A stretch of 64,000 nucleotides of DNA, from assembly GCF_900046475.1 (NCBI RefSeq), contig NZ_FCOU01000001.1:62001-126000 (forward strand). Reading direction: 5' to 3'. The translations under genes were made by a program, and so were the position numbers. The notes beneath the pieces were generated by a model. The model was given only the letters and a program-made list of their open reading frames with translations. It was not told the DNA's origin and made no database searches. The DNA is from Collinsella ihumii. GTDB taxonomy: Bacteria > Actinomycetota > Coriobacteriia > Coriobacteriales > Coriobacteriaceae. Of this stretch, positions 24,837 to 33,258 are shown one piece after another (within the stretch, counting starts at the first letter, position 1; each line of letters begins with the position of its first letter).

Positions 24837-25646
24837 CTACCCCTCGGAGCGCTCCCAGGGCATGAGCTTGCGGCGCAGCGCGCCGACCGCCCACATGAGC
24901 ACCAGCGACAGGGCGGAGATGAGGATGATCACGGCGAACATCTTGTCGAACGCGTAAGCGCTGCGCACGCGGGTCATGTAGACGCCCAGGCCCGAGAAGC
25001 CGCCGAGCCACTCGGCGATGACCGCGCCCACGATGGCGTAGGTCGCGGAGATCTTCAGGCCCGAGAATAGGTGCCCGAGCGACGCGGGCAGCTTCGCGTG
25101 GCGCATGATCTGCGCGCGGCTCGCGCCCATGGACCGCATGAGGTCGATGACGTCGGGGTCGACGGAGCGGAACCCGTCGAGCAGCCCCACCGTGATCGGG
25201 AAAAAGGTCGTGATGACGATAAGCACGACCTTGGGCAGCATGCCGTAGCCGAACCACAGCACAAGCAGCGGCGCGATGGCGACCGTCGGGATGGTCTGCG
25301 TGAGCACGACGAGCGGATAGAACGCACGGTAGACGAGCTCGAAGCGGTCCATGAGGACCGCCGCGGCGAAACCGAGCGCGATGCCGCAGGCGAGCCCCGC
25401 CGCCGCCTCGGCGAGCGACGTCACGGCATGGCCGGCCAGCAGCTGCCAGTCGCCGACGAGCGCCTGGATGACCGCCACGGGGCTCGGCAGCAGAAACGAC
25501 GGGACGAGCCCCACCGAGCACACGAGCTGCCAGATGGCGACCAGGGCCAGCACGGTCACCGGGGCGGCCAGCTTGCCGACAAGCGGGCTCACCCCCGCCG
25601 TGCGCGCAAGCGCCGGCGCACCCGAGCCCTTACGCTTCGGACTCAT
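24837..25646 (-). CDS. thiX: ABC transporter permease for a thiamine precursor (ThiX-like)
   Basis: A 269-residue permease with about six membrane helices and the EAA-type loop MRSMGASRAQIMRHAKLPAS that contacts the ATPase. It overlaps the upstream thiamine-binding gene by 17 bases. Order from the promoter is riboswitch, thiamine-binding protein, permease, binding protein, ATPase. Confidence 0.9.
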   Translation of the reverse strand: MSPKRKGSGAPALARTAGVSPLVGKLAAPVTVLALVAIWQLVCSVGLVPSFLLPSPVAVIQALVGDWQLLAGHAVTSLAEAAAGLACGIALGFAAAVLMDRFELVYRAFYPLVVLTQTIPTVAIAPLLVLWFGYGMLPKVVLIVITTFFPITVGLLDGFRSVDPDVIDLMRSMGASRAQIMRHAKLPASLGHLFSGLKISATYAIVGAVIAEWLGGFSGLGVYMTRVRSAYAFDKMFAVIILISALSLVLMWAVGALRRKLMPWERSEG

Positions 25647-25938
25647 GGTACTTTCCGACCTTCTGCTCCGTCGTCAGCAGGCCGCGCTCGGGCGCATAGA
25701 AGATCTTGGCATAGGTGGCCACCTTGTCGGCGCCGGCCTTGATGACGATACGGTTCACCTCGGCGAGCACCTCCATGCACAGGTCGTAATCGCCCTCGAT
25801 CGCGGTCTCGAACGGACCGACGTACGCATCGGGGAACTTGGACATGATGTAGGCGATGGCCTCGTCGACGATGCGGCAGGTCTCCTCGTCGCTCTCCGTG
25901 TTCTGCGGCAGCACCTGAATCGCTACGCTTGCCTCCAT
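25630..25938 (-). CDS. Thiamine-binding YkoF/MTH1187-like protein
   Basis: A 102-residue protein starting MEASVAIQVLPQNTES, with a second conserved block YVGPFETAIEGDYD. It corresponds to a single domain of the YkoF/DUF77 thiamine-binding family. GGAAGGGAAG precedes the ATG. It is the first gene after the TPP riboswitch and overlaps the permease gene, fitting a role in thiamine salvage; its exact function in such operons is not settled. Confidence 0.85.
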   Translation of the reverse strand: MEASVAIQVLPQNTESDEETCRIVDEAIAYIMSKFPDAYVGPFETAIEGDYDLCMEVLAEVNRIVIKAGADKVATYAKIFYAPERGLLTTEQKVGKYHESEA

Positions 25939-25960
25939 GGTCTTCCCTTCCGGGGCATGG

Positions 25961-25992
25961 AAAAAGCCCCTCGAACATCGTAGGGGCTTTTG
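25961..25992 (-). terminator. Terminator stem of the TPP riboswitch expression platform
   Basis: On the minus strand AAAAGCCCCTACGATG-TTCGAGGGGCTTTTT forms a stem with U tract between the aptamer and the first gene. It suggests that ligand binding stops transcription. Confidence 0.8.
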
Positions 25993-26004
25993 TATCAAAG
26001 CGTT

Positions 26005-26112
26005 GGTCCCTACGCCGGCATTACCCGGATCAGGTTCAGGGTCGAAGCGGTGCGGGCGATGCTGCCCATCGAGCTTCCTCTCAGCCGGCATCCGCCAGCT
26101 CCCCTCTTGCGT
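26005..26112 (-). ncRNA. TPP riboswitch (THI element)
   Basis: On the minus strand the conserved blocks appear in order: GGGGAGC, GGCTGAGAGG, then GACCCTGAACCTGATCC and GGGTAATGCCGGCGTAGGGA. These are the pyrophosphate- and pyrimidine-sensing parts of the TPP aptamer, with an extra variable stem between. It precedes the thiamine-precursor transport operon and is followed by an intrinsic terminator. Confidence 0.96.
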
Positions 26113-26183
26113 GTCCAGTATATCCCAACTCGCGCAACCGCTCGCGCGTTCTTGCGACATCGGACGGCGCGGGACTCCATACG

Positions 26184-28319
26184 CTATCGAGATGCGGCCG
26201 ACGGCAGCGCGCGACGGCCGGGCTCCGCGCCGTACGCGCGCGCATTGCGCGCCGCGAGCAGCACCGTGCTGCCGTTGTGCACCAGCGAGCTCGCCTGCGG
26301 GGTGACGATCCCCGTGACGCCGCCCGCCAAAAGCAGCGAATTCAAACCGATGACCTCGGCGAACGACGCGTCCATGCGAGCCGCGAGGCCCATGGAGAGC
26401 CTGCGCAGGCGCACGAGCGCATCCAGGTCGCCATCGGTGAGCGTGATATCGGCGACCTCTTTGGCGATCGCGGTCCCCGACCCCATGGCGACGCCGACAT
26501 GGGCAGCGGAGAGCGCCGGCGAGTCGTTCACGCCGTCGCCCACCATCACCACGCGGCGACCCTCCAGGCGCAGCTGCTCGACGATGCCGTGCTTGTCTTC
26601 CGGCAGCAGGTCGCTTCGCCACTCGTCGATACCCGCCTCCGCGGCGATGCGCGACGCGGCGCGGGCGTTGTCGCCGGTGAGCATCACGATGCGCGTGAAG
26701 CCGAGCTCGCGCAGCTCGCGTATCGCGCGCGCCGTGCCGGGCTTGCACGGATCCTGGATGCCCACGACGCCCTTGAGCTCGCCGTCGACCGCGAGATAGA
26801 GCACGGACAGGCCGCCGAGCTCGGCGGCGATCTTCCCGCGCGCCTCGTCGGGGATGCGGACGCCCTCGTCCTCCACCACGAAATGCTCCGAGCCGATCAC
26901 CGCGCGCTTGCCGTCGAGCGAGCTCGCGATGCCGTGCGCGACCAGGTACTCGACCGCCGCATGGCGCTCGCGATGCTCAAGCCCCTCCGCCGCCGCGGCG
27001 CGTACCACGGCGCGCGCCACCGGATGCGGAAAGTGCTCCTCCAGGCACGCCGCGAAGCGGAGCACCTGCGTCCTCGTCCATCCGTCAAGCGGAATGACGG
27101 CGCACACCCGGGGCGCCGCCTCGGTCAGCGTGCCGGTCTTGTCGAACACGATGGTGTCCGCCTCCGCCATGGCCTCGAAGTGCCTGGAGCCCTTGACCGT
27201 GAAGCCCTCGCGCGCCGCCTGGCTCATGGCCGAAAGGACCGCGATGGCGCCGGTGAGCTTCAAGGCGCACGAGTAGTCGACCATGAGCGCCGCGCTCGTG
27301 CGGGTGAGGTTGCGCGTCGTCAGGGCGACGATGCCCGCAAGCAGGAAGTTCCACGGCACGATTCGATCGGCGAGCCGCTCGCGGCGCGCCAGGCCCTCCG
27401 CCTTGTAGGCCTCCGCCTGCTCGACCAGGTTCACGATCGAGCGCAGCTTGGTGTCGCTCGCACCGGCCTTGACGCGCACGTACGCCTCGCCGTCCTCCAC
27501 GGCGGTGCCGGCGAACACGTCGTCGCCCACGGTGCGCTCCACCGCGAGCGGCTCGCCGGTCAGCGACGACTGGTTCACCATGGCGGTCCCCTGCTCGACC
27601 GTGCCGTCGACCGGAACGGGCATGCCGGTGCGCACGACGATGAGATCGCCGGCGACAAGCGAGTCCGCAGGGACGCGGCGCTCCTCCGCTCCGCGCAGGG
27701 CCGGATCTCCGCAGGGCACGAGCTGCGCGTAATCGGGCACGTCGAGCAACGTGTAGATCAGCTGGTTTTGCGACGTGGCGCGCGTGTAGTCCTCGAGCAG
27801 CTCGCCCAAGTTGAGCAGCAGCATGGTGCTGGCGGCCGTCTTGAAATCGCGTTGCAGAAGCGAGATGCCGATGGCGGCCGCGTCGAGCACCGGCACGTCC
27901 AGGCGCGCACGGGCCAGCGAGCGCGCCGCGGCGCGGGCAAACCCCCGAAAGCCCCACAGGGTGCACAGGGCGCGCACCGGCGCGGGGAGGAACCAGCGTC
28001 GGGCGACATGGCCGCCCACGAGCGTCGCCACGTCCATCAGCAGGCCGTGGGTTTTCGGTGCCAGCGCGATCTCGCACGACCCCCGCGCCGCGTCGATCGC
28101 CTCGGCATCGACCGCGCGCAGCGCCGCCAGGGCTCCCTCGCGCTCGCCAGCGGCATAGCGCACGGCCACCGACCCGATGCGCGGGTAGATCGACACCGCG
28201 GCGATAGCGGGAGCGGAGAGCAGCACGCGCCTCAGCGCGTCCAGATCCGCGTCGGGCACCCTTCCGGCAAGCTTCACGCGCATGCGCCCGGGAACTTCAT
28301 GCTCGATCGTTATCTGCAT
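26184..28319 (-). CDS. Heavy-metal-translocating P-type ATPase (P1B-like)
   Basis: A 711-residue ATPase. The N-terminus (about 1-80) has a ferredoxin-like domain without the CxxC of classical HMA domains. Other motifs are the actuator TGEP, the phosphorylation site DKTGTLTE, the GDGVNDSPAL hinge and the nucleotide-binding HPVA. The membrane metal motif is DYSCALKLTG, not the CPC or SPC of copper and zinc pumps. Metal specificity is therefore unknown. It lies downstream of a DUF6110-like small gene, with a palindromic operator candidate further upstream. Confidence 0.9.
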   Translation of the reverse strand: MQITIEHEVPGRMRVKLAGRVPDADLDALRRVLLSAPAIAAVSIYPRIGSVAVRYAAGEREGALAALRAVDAEAIDAARGSCEIALAPKTHGLLMDVATLVGGHVARRWFLPAPVRALCTLWGFRGFARAAARSLARARLDVPVLDAAAIGISLLQRDFKTAASTMLLLNLGELLEDYTRATSQNQLIYTLLDVPDYAQLVPCGDPALRGAEERRVPADSLVAGDLIVVRTGMPVPVDGTVEQGTAMVNQSSLTGEPLAVERTVGDDVFAGTAVEDGEAYVRVKAGASDTKLRSIVNLVEQAEAYKAEGLARRERLADRIVPWNFLLAGIVALTTRNLTRTSAALMVDYSCALKLTGAIAVLSAMSQAAREGFTVKGSRHFEAMAEADTIVFDKTGTLTEAAPRVCAVIPLDGWTRTQVLRFAACLEEHFPHPVARAVVRAAAAEGLEHRERHAAVEYLVAHGIASSLDGKRAVIGSEHFVVEDEGVRIPDEARGKIAAELGGLSVLYLAVDGELKGVVGIQDPCKPGTARAIRELRELGFTRIVMLTGDNARAASRIAAEAGIDEWRSDLLPEDKHGIVEQLRLEGRRVVMVGDGVNDSPALSAAHVGVAMGSGTAIAKEVADITLTDGDLDALVRLRRLSMGLAARMDASFAEVIGLNSLLLAGGVTGIVTPQASSLVHNGSTVLLAARNARAYGAEPGRRALPSAASR

Positions 28320-28405
28320 GATTGCACGTCTCCCCTTCATGAACGGCGGCTGCGGTGGGGACGGGTCCCTCCGCAGCCGCCTTCCAGCTGTCCGGATTCG
28401 AGGCG

Positions 28406-28717
28406 CTACTCGGCCTTCTGCTCGACGGGCTTATCCGCCACGGCCTGCTCGTCGGCGTAGCACCCGCAGCAGCAGGCATCGTCCGCAGCCATCTCGGAGT
28501 TGAGGTACTCGGCCTCCGCCACGATGTCATCGACCTCGGCCTTGGCCTGCTCGACGATGTCCTCGTAGCCCGCCTTGACGCGCATGCCCGCGGCGACGCC
28601 CTGAACGGCGAGGCGCTTGGCGGCGTCACTCGTGACGGCCTTGATGCCCACGGCGCCCAGCAGAGCGCCGATGCCGACGAGTGCCGCATGCGTTTTGGAA
28701 ATGCTGAAGATAGACAT
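28406..28717 (-). CDS. Small membrane-associated protein beside the metal ATPase (DUF6110-like)
   Basis: A 103-residue protein (MSIFSISKTHAALVG). A glycine-rich hydrophobic N-terminus (about 8-25) is followed by a predicted helical region rich in Ala and Glu, and a tail with CCCGCY. GGAAGGG precedes the ATG. Proteins of this kind often sit beside HMA-type ATPases; I infer a link to metal handling from the context and the cysteine cluster. The larger open frame upstream has no support. Confidence 0.7.
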   Translation of the reverse strand: MSIFSISKTHAALVGIGALLGAVGIKAVTSDAAKRLAVQGVAAGMRVKAGYEDIVEQAKAEVDDIVAEAEYLNSEMAADDACCCGCYADEQAVADKPVEQKAE

Positions 28718-28820
28718 GAGATGACCCTTCCGTGTCGCGAATGATGCCGATAGTCGTTTTTTCAACATAGTTCGCGTGCACGGTATGCCAAAGGAAACTT
28801 TTTGCCACAACACGATAGAC

Positions 28821-28842
28821 ATAGTTTCCCTTGTGAAACTAT
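28821..28842. promoter_or_regulatory. Palindromic candidate operator between divergent metal genes
   Basis: ATAGTTTC, CCTTGT, GAAACTAT: perfect 8-base arms. It lies between the minus-strand ATPase unit and the plus-strand 26-residue gene, so one regulator could control both. Confidence 0.5.
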
Positions 28843-28912
28843 TGAGAATCTGAGGGGAGGGCCCAGGCTGCCTACAATCCTTTTGAAGGGAAACCCGCAC
28901 GAAAGGATCGCC

Positions 28913-28993
28913 ATGAAACAGCATCGGTTTTGGGCGTACGCGATGATCGTGTGCGCGCTCATGTGCGTCTACACGGGCAAGAAGCACATATAG
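28913..28993 (+). CDS. 26-residue single-helix membrane microprotein
   Basis: MKQHRFWAYAMIVCALMCVY plus a short basic tail: one hydrophobic helix flanked by positive residues. An ideal ribosome site AAAGGA lies 5 bases before the ATG. It is divergent from the metal ATPase unit, across a palindromic operator candidate. No function can be assigned from sequence; a role as a small partner of the pump is only a suggestion. Confidence 0.6.
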   Translation: MKQHRFWAYAMIVCALMCVYTGKKHI

Positions 28994-29092
28994 GGAAGGC
29001 CGGAGCCCCTCCTGAAAAGGCAGCGCACGCCAACGGGTTGATCGGCAGCTGGCCGGAGGTGATGACCAGCCCGTTCTCGGTCACGGCGCCCT

Positions 29093-29157
29093 GGTTTTTC
29101 AGGGACAGTCCCCCGAATTTCACTCAGTGAAATTCGGGGGACTGTCCCTGAAAAACC
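29093..29157. repeat. 65-base perfect palindrome (repeat family C)
   Basis: Two 32-base arms pair perfectly around one unpaired base. The arm contains TTTTTCAGGGACAGTCCCCC and GAATTTCACT. It lies between convergent genes. The GGGAC/GTCCC core is shared with families A and B. U tracts at the stem's outer ends are inside the stem, so it is not a classical terminator. Confidence 0.9.
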
Positions 29158-29172
29158 GCTAAAAGACCGCTT

Positions 29173-30873
29173 CTATGACAGGAACACGGCCGCCTCGTAG
29201 GGGCGCAGCTCGAGCGCGCCGTCGGCACCCGGCACGGGCGCATCGTCGTAGCTGCCGAGCAGGTACCGCGCACCGTCGACATCAAGTCCCGTCGCGCGCG
29301 ACGGCTCGGAATCGAACGAGCACACCGTCACCAGGCGCGCGTCGCCAAGCGTGCGCTCGAAGGCGATGACCTTGGGCGCCTGGGTGCCGGCATCCAGGAA
29401 GCGAACGGCGCCCTCGGCAAGCACGGGCAGCTCGTGGCGCAGCCGCACGAGCTCGCGGTAGAACTCGAACAGGGAGCCGGCGACGCCGACCTCGGCCTCG
29501 GCGTTGACGAACACGTGGTTTTCCGGCACCGCGAGCCAGGGGGTTCCCGTCGTGAAGCCCGCGTGCGGCCCCGAGGTCCACTGCATGGGCGTGCGGCCGT
29601 TGTCGCGCGAGCGCTCGTTCACGACGTGCAACGCCTCCTCGGCCGTGGCGCCGCCCTCCATCAGGATGCGGTAGTTGTTCGTGCTCTCCACGTCCGCGAA
29701 GCAGTCGATCGAAGGATACCCCGCGTTGGTCATGCCCAGCTCGTCGCCCTGGAAGATATAGGGCGTCCCCTGCAGGGTGAACGAGCAGGTCGCGAGCATG
29801 CGGCCGACGCGCTCCCAGCTGCCGCCGCGCTCGCCGGCACCCTCGCGGCCACCGAAGCGCGTGATCGCGCGCGGCTGGTCGTGGTTGTCCCAGAACAGCG
29901 CGTTCCAGCCGCCGCCCGCCTGCATGCCCTCCTGCCACGAGCGCAGGATCTCGCGCAGCCGCGCGATGTCGGGCTCCATGAGCTTCCACTTGTCGCCGTC
30001 GGCGTAGTCCACCTTCAGATGATGGAAGCTGAACGTCTGGGTGAGCTCGTGGCGCTCGGGCGTGGTGTAGAGGATACAGTTCTCGAGCGTGGTCGCGGCC
30101 ATCTCGCCCACCGTGAGCATGCCGTCGATACCGGACGCGGCCACGAGTTCACGCAGGTACTCGTGGACGTGCGGGCCGTCGGCCACGAGGCTGCGGCACG
30201 AACCGTCCGGCGTGTCCTCAAAGACCTCGGGCTTGGAGATGAGGCTCACCACGTCGAAGCGGAACCCGTCCACCCCGCGCTCGCGCCAGAAGCGCACCAC
30301 GTCGGCGCATGCGGCGCGCACCTCGGGGTTCGTCCAGTCGAGGTCCGGCTGGCTCACGTCGTGCATATGCAGGTACCACTTCCCCAGGCGCGGCTCCCAC
30401 TCCCATGCGCTGCCGCCGAAAGCGCACTGCCAGTTGGTCGGTGGCTCGCCCGGATCTCCCGCGCCGGTGCTGCCGCGCCCGTCGCGCAGGATGTAGTAGC
30501 GCCGGTAGCGCTCATCGCCCGCGAGCGCGCGCTGGAACCAGGCGTGCTTGCTCGAGGTGTGGCAGAGCACCATGTCGAGCATGACGCCGAGGTCGCGCGC
30601 ATGCGCCTCGCGCACGAGCTCGTCGAAGTCGTCCATCGTGCCGTACACCGGATCGATTGCGCAGTAGTCCGAGATGTCGTAGCCGCCGTCAGCCTGGGGT
30701 GACGGGAAGAACGGCGTAATCCACAGGTAGTCGACGCCCAGATGCGCCAGGTAGTCGAGCTTGGAGGTGATGCCCGGCAGGTCGCCGATGCCGTCGCCGT
30801 CGCTGTCGCAGAAGCTCTTGATATAGATCTGGTAGACGACGCTTCGCTTGAAATCCTTCTCGATTGCAGCCAT
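29173..30873 (-). CDS. treC: Trehalose-6-phosphate hydrolase (GH13)
   Basis: A 566-residue GH13 enzyme splitting trehalose 6-phosphate into glucose and glucose 6-phosphate. Motifs: calcium/region-I-like DMVLCHTS, nucleophile Asp in GFRFDVV, acid Glu in VGEMAATT, and FWDNHDQPR. Region I has Cys where most relatives have Asn (VxNH). The start at 30873 follows AAAGGGG. It is downstream of the trehalose PTS gene, with treR divergent beyond that. Oligo-1,6-glucosidase activity is the alternative, made unlikely by the context. Confidence 0.88.
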   Translation of the reverse strand: MAAIEKDFKRSVVYQIYIKSFCDSDGDGIGDLPGITSKLDYLAHLGVDYLWITPFFPSPQADGGYDISDYCAIDPVYGTMDDFDELVREAHARDLGVMLDMVLCHTSSKHAWFQRALAGDERYRRYYILRDGRGSTGAGDPGEPPTNWQCAFGGSAWEWEPRLGKWYLHMHDVSQPDLDWTNPEVRAACADVVRFWRERGVDGFRFDVVSLISKPEVFEDTPDGSCRSLVADGPHVHEYLRELVAASGIDGMLTVGEMAATTLENCILYTTPERHELTQTFSFHHLKVDYADGDKWKLMEPDIARLREILRSWQEGMQAGGGWNALFWDNHDQPRAITRFGGREGAGERGGSWERVGRMLATCSFTLQGTPYIFQGDELGMTNAGYPSIDCFADVESTNNYRILMEGGATAEEALHVVNERSRDNGRTPMQWTSGPHAGFTTGTPWLAVPENHVFVNAEAEVGVAGSLFEFYRELVRLRHELPVLAEGAVRFLDAGTQAPKVIAFERTLGDARLVTVCSFDSEPSRATGLDVDGARYLLGSYDDAPVPGADGALELRPYEAAVFLS

Positions 30874-30997
30874 GCTGCAAGCCCCTTTCCGATGGTTTCG
30901 ATGGTCTTGCCGAATGTGCCGCAGCACCACTCGGCGCCCCTTGTGACCTCCGGGTCCGCCGAGCAATCGCCCGGTGGACCCGAAGCATGCGCTGCAA

Positions 30998-32998
30998 TCA
31001 GCCGCGATACGTGATGACAGGAGTCTGTCCCTCCGCAGCGTCCATGCCGCTCGCGAACTCGAAATCGGTCGCGTCGGCCGTGGAGGCCACGATGAAGGCC
31101 GTGGTCGCCGGGTGGCCCGCCGCGGCGATCTTTTCGGTGTCGAACGTGAGCAGCTTGGTGCCGGCCTTGACCTTGTCGCCCTGGTTCACAAAGCACGCGA
31201 AGCCGTCGCCGCCCATGTCCACGGTGTCGATGCCCACGTGGATGAGCAGCTCGACGCCGTTGTCCAGCGTGAGGCCCACGGCGTGGTTGGATGCGGGCAT
31301 GGTCACGGTCACGGTGCAGTCGGCGGGAGCCACCACGGTGTCGCCGGAGGGCTCGATGCACACGCCGTCGCCCATGACCTTGCTGGCGAACATCGGGTCG
31401 GGCATCTCGGTGATGGGCATGACGCGGCCGGCAAGCGGGGCGAGCAGGGCCTGCTCGCAAGGCTCAGCGCTGGCTGCAGGGGCCGAAGCGGAAGCGGGCT
31501 CGGCGTCGGTTGCGGACTCGGCGGCGGCCTCGATCTTGGCGATGCCGCGGTCGGCGCCGGACAGCTGGCGCTTGCCCACGATCAGGGTGAGCACGAAGGG
31601 CACCACGATGGCGATAAGCATGCACAGCGCGAAGATGCCCCAGTAGTTGAACATGATGGACAGGATGCCCGGAAGACCGCCCACGCCGATGGAGAGGGCC
31701 TTCACTCCGAAGCCCGTGCAGACCATGGCGGCGCAGGCCGAACCGATCATTCCGCAGACGAGCGGGAACTTGTACTTGAGGTTCACGCCGAACAGCGCGG
31801 GCTCGGTGACGCCCAGGTAGCAGGAGATGCACGCGGGGATGTTCACCTGCTGGGCGCGCTCGTTGCGCTTCTGGAGCACGATCATGGCGAGCACGGCGGA
31901 ACCCTGGGCGATGTTGGACAGCGCGATCATGGGCCACAGCGTGGTGTACTCGTAGATGCTCACCATCTGGGAGTCGATGGCGTTGGTCATGTGGTGCAGG
32001 CCCGTCATAACGAGCGGAGCGTAGAGCAGGCCGAACAGGGCAGCGAACAGCACGCGCACGTCGGAGGCGAGACCCCAGCTCACGGCGTTGGCGATGGCAT
32101 CGCCGATAGCCCAGCCGATGGGGCCCACGACCAGATGGGCGATGAACACCGCAGGCACGAGCGACATGAAGGGAACCACGATCATGCGCACCACGTCGGG
32201 CGTGACCTTGGTGAAGAACTTCTCGAGCCCCACCAGCACGAAGGCGGCCATGAGCGAGGCGATGACCTGGCCCTGGTAGCCGGTGCCCACAAAGGAATAG
32301 AACCCGAAGTCATAGGTGTGGGCGGCGATATCCTCCGCCGACGCGCCCGCCACCGAGAAGCCGTTCAGCAGCTGCGGCGAGACGAGCGTCAGGCCCAAGA
32401 TGATGCCCAGAATGGGCGTGGTGCCCATCTTGCGCGTGACCGACCAGCAGATACCGACCGGCAGCATGTGGAACACGGCCTCGCCGATGACCCACAGGAA
32501 GCTGTACATGCCGTTCCAGAAGACCCACATGTCGGCGATGGACTTCGTGCCGTGCTCCAGATCGAAGGCGCCGGCGTCGTTGAAGAAGTTGACCTCGCCG
32601 ATGATGTTGCGGAAGCCCAGAATCAGACCGCCACAGATGAGCGCGGGGATGAGCGGGGCGAAGATCTCTCCGAGCACGCCCATGGCGCGCTGAAGCGGAT
32701 TCTGGTTCGCTCCCGCCGCGGCCTTGGCGGCCTCCTTCGACACGCCCTCGATGCCGGAGACCTTCGTGAACTCCTGATAGAAGTCTGCCACGTCGTTGCC
32801 GATGATGACCTGGAACTGTCCGGCCTGCGTGAACGTGCCCTTGGCGGCGGGCAGCTCCTCGATTGCCGCCACGTCCGCCTTGCCCTCGTCGACCAGCACG
32901 AAGCGCATGCGCGTCATGCAGTGGGTGACGGCAGAGATGTTCTCCTTCCCGCCCACGAGGTCGAGGAGCTTTGCGGCATCCTCTGTGTACTTTGCCAT
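30998..32998 (-). CDS. treP: Trehalose-type PTS transporter, EIIBCA fusion
   Basis: A 666-residue fusion. EIIB (about 1-90) has the phosphocysteine in AVTHCMTRMRF. EIIC (about 100-470) is polytopic. EIIA (about 510-666, after an Ala/Glu-rich linker) has the phosphohistidine in LLIHVGIDTV. E. coli TreB lacks the EIIA part, so this form is self-sufficient. The downstream hydrolase and divergent GntR regulator support trehalose, although sucrose-type EII proteins look alike. Two perfect operators lie in its promoter region. Confidence 0.9.
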   Translation of the reverse strand: MAKYTEDAAKLLDLVGGKENISAVTHCMTRMRFVLVDEGKADVAAIEELPAAKGTFTQAGQFQVIIGNDVADFYQEFTKVSGIEGVSKEAAKAAAGANQNPLQRAMGVLGEIFAPLIPALICGGLILGFRNIIGEVNFFNDAGAFDLEHGTKSIADMWVFWNGMYSFLWVIGEAVFHMLPVGICWSVTRKMGTTPILGIILGLTLVSPQLLNGFSVAGASAEDIAAHTYDFGFYSFVGTGYQGQVIASLMAAFVLVGLEKFFTKVTPDVVRMIVVPFMSLVPAVFIAHLVVGPIGWAIGDAIANAVSWGLASDVRVLFAALFGLLYAPLVMTGLHHMTNAIDSQMVSIYEYTTLWPMIALSNIAQGSAVLAMIVLQKRNERAQQVNIPACISCYLGVTEPALFGVNLKYKFPLVCGMIGSACAAMVCTGFGVKALSIGVGGLPGILSIMFNYWGIFALCMLIAIVVPFVLTLIVGKRQLSGADRGIAKIEAAAESATDAEPASASAPAASAEPCEQALLAPLAGRVMPITEMPDPMFASKVMGDGVCIEPSGDTVVAPADCTVTVTMPASNHAVGLTLDNGVELLIHVGIDTVDMGGDGFACFVNQGDKVKAGTKLLTFDTEKIAAAGHPATTAFIVASTADATDFEFASGMDAAEGQTPVITYRG

Positions 32999-33019
32999 GC
33001 GGTAACCCCTTTCGCAGAT

Positions 33020-33085
33020 AACTTATTTGAATAAGTTGCTGACGCAAGTGTACGCCCCTCGGATCAAAACTTATTTGAATAAGTT
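33020..33085. promoter_or_regulatory. Two perfect TreR-type operators
   Basis: AACTTATTTGAATAAGTT occurs at 33020-33037 and again at 33068-33085, 48 bases apart, immediately upstream of the trehalose PTS gene. Both are perfect 18-base palindromes, the expected shape for a dimeric GntR-family repressor. Confidence 0.8.
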
Positions 33086-33195
33086 TGGCTTGCCATAAAC
33101 GGTCGGTTTTTACCCGCAAACGGTTCATTGAGCAGCGAAGATGTGGCCGATTAGGCCGCTTTGGACGCCTCGGTGCCTTCCGCTTGCGCGCGCTC

Positions 33196-33213
33196 ACTTA
33201 TCTGAATAAGCTG
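33196..33213. promoter_or_regulatory. Third, imperfect TreR-type operator before treR
   Basis: ACTTATCTGAATAAGCT resembles the two perfect sites and lies about 45 bases before the treR start, suggesting autoregulation. Confidence 0.55.
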
Positions 33214-33258
33214 TGGGTATCCGACAACCGACGATGCGATTCTCTTGGCGGTGGATCT

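Noticed and set aside
25929-28460. 843-residue frame opposite the metal ATPase
   Set aside because: Shadow of the ATPase; the TPP riboswitch and terminator also lie inside it.
28406-28987. A 193-residue version of the small protein
   Set aside because: The extra N-terminal part reads through the palindromic operator and opposite the microprotein; a good ribosome site exists only before the ATG at 28717.
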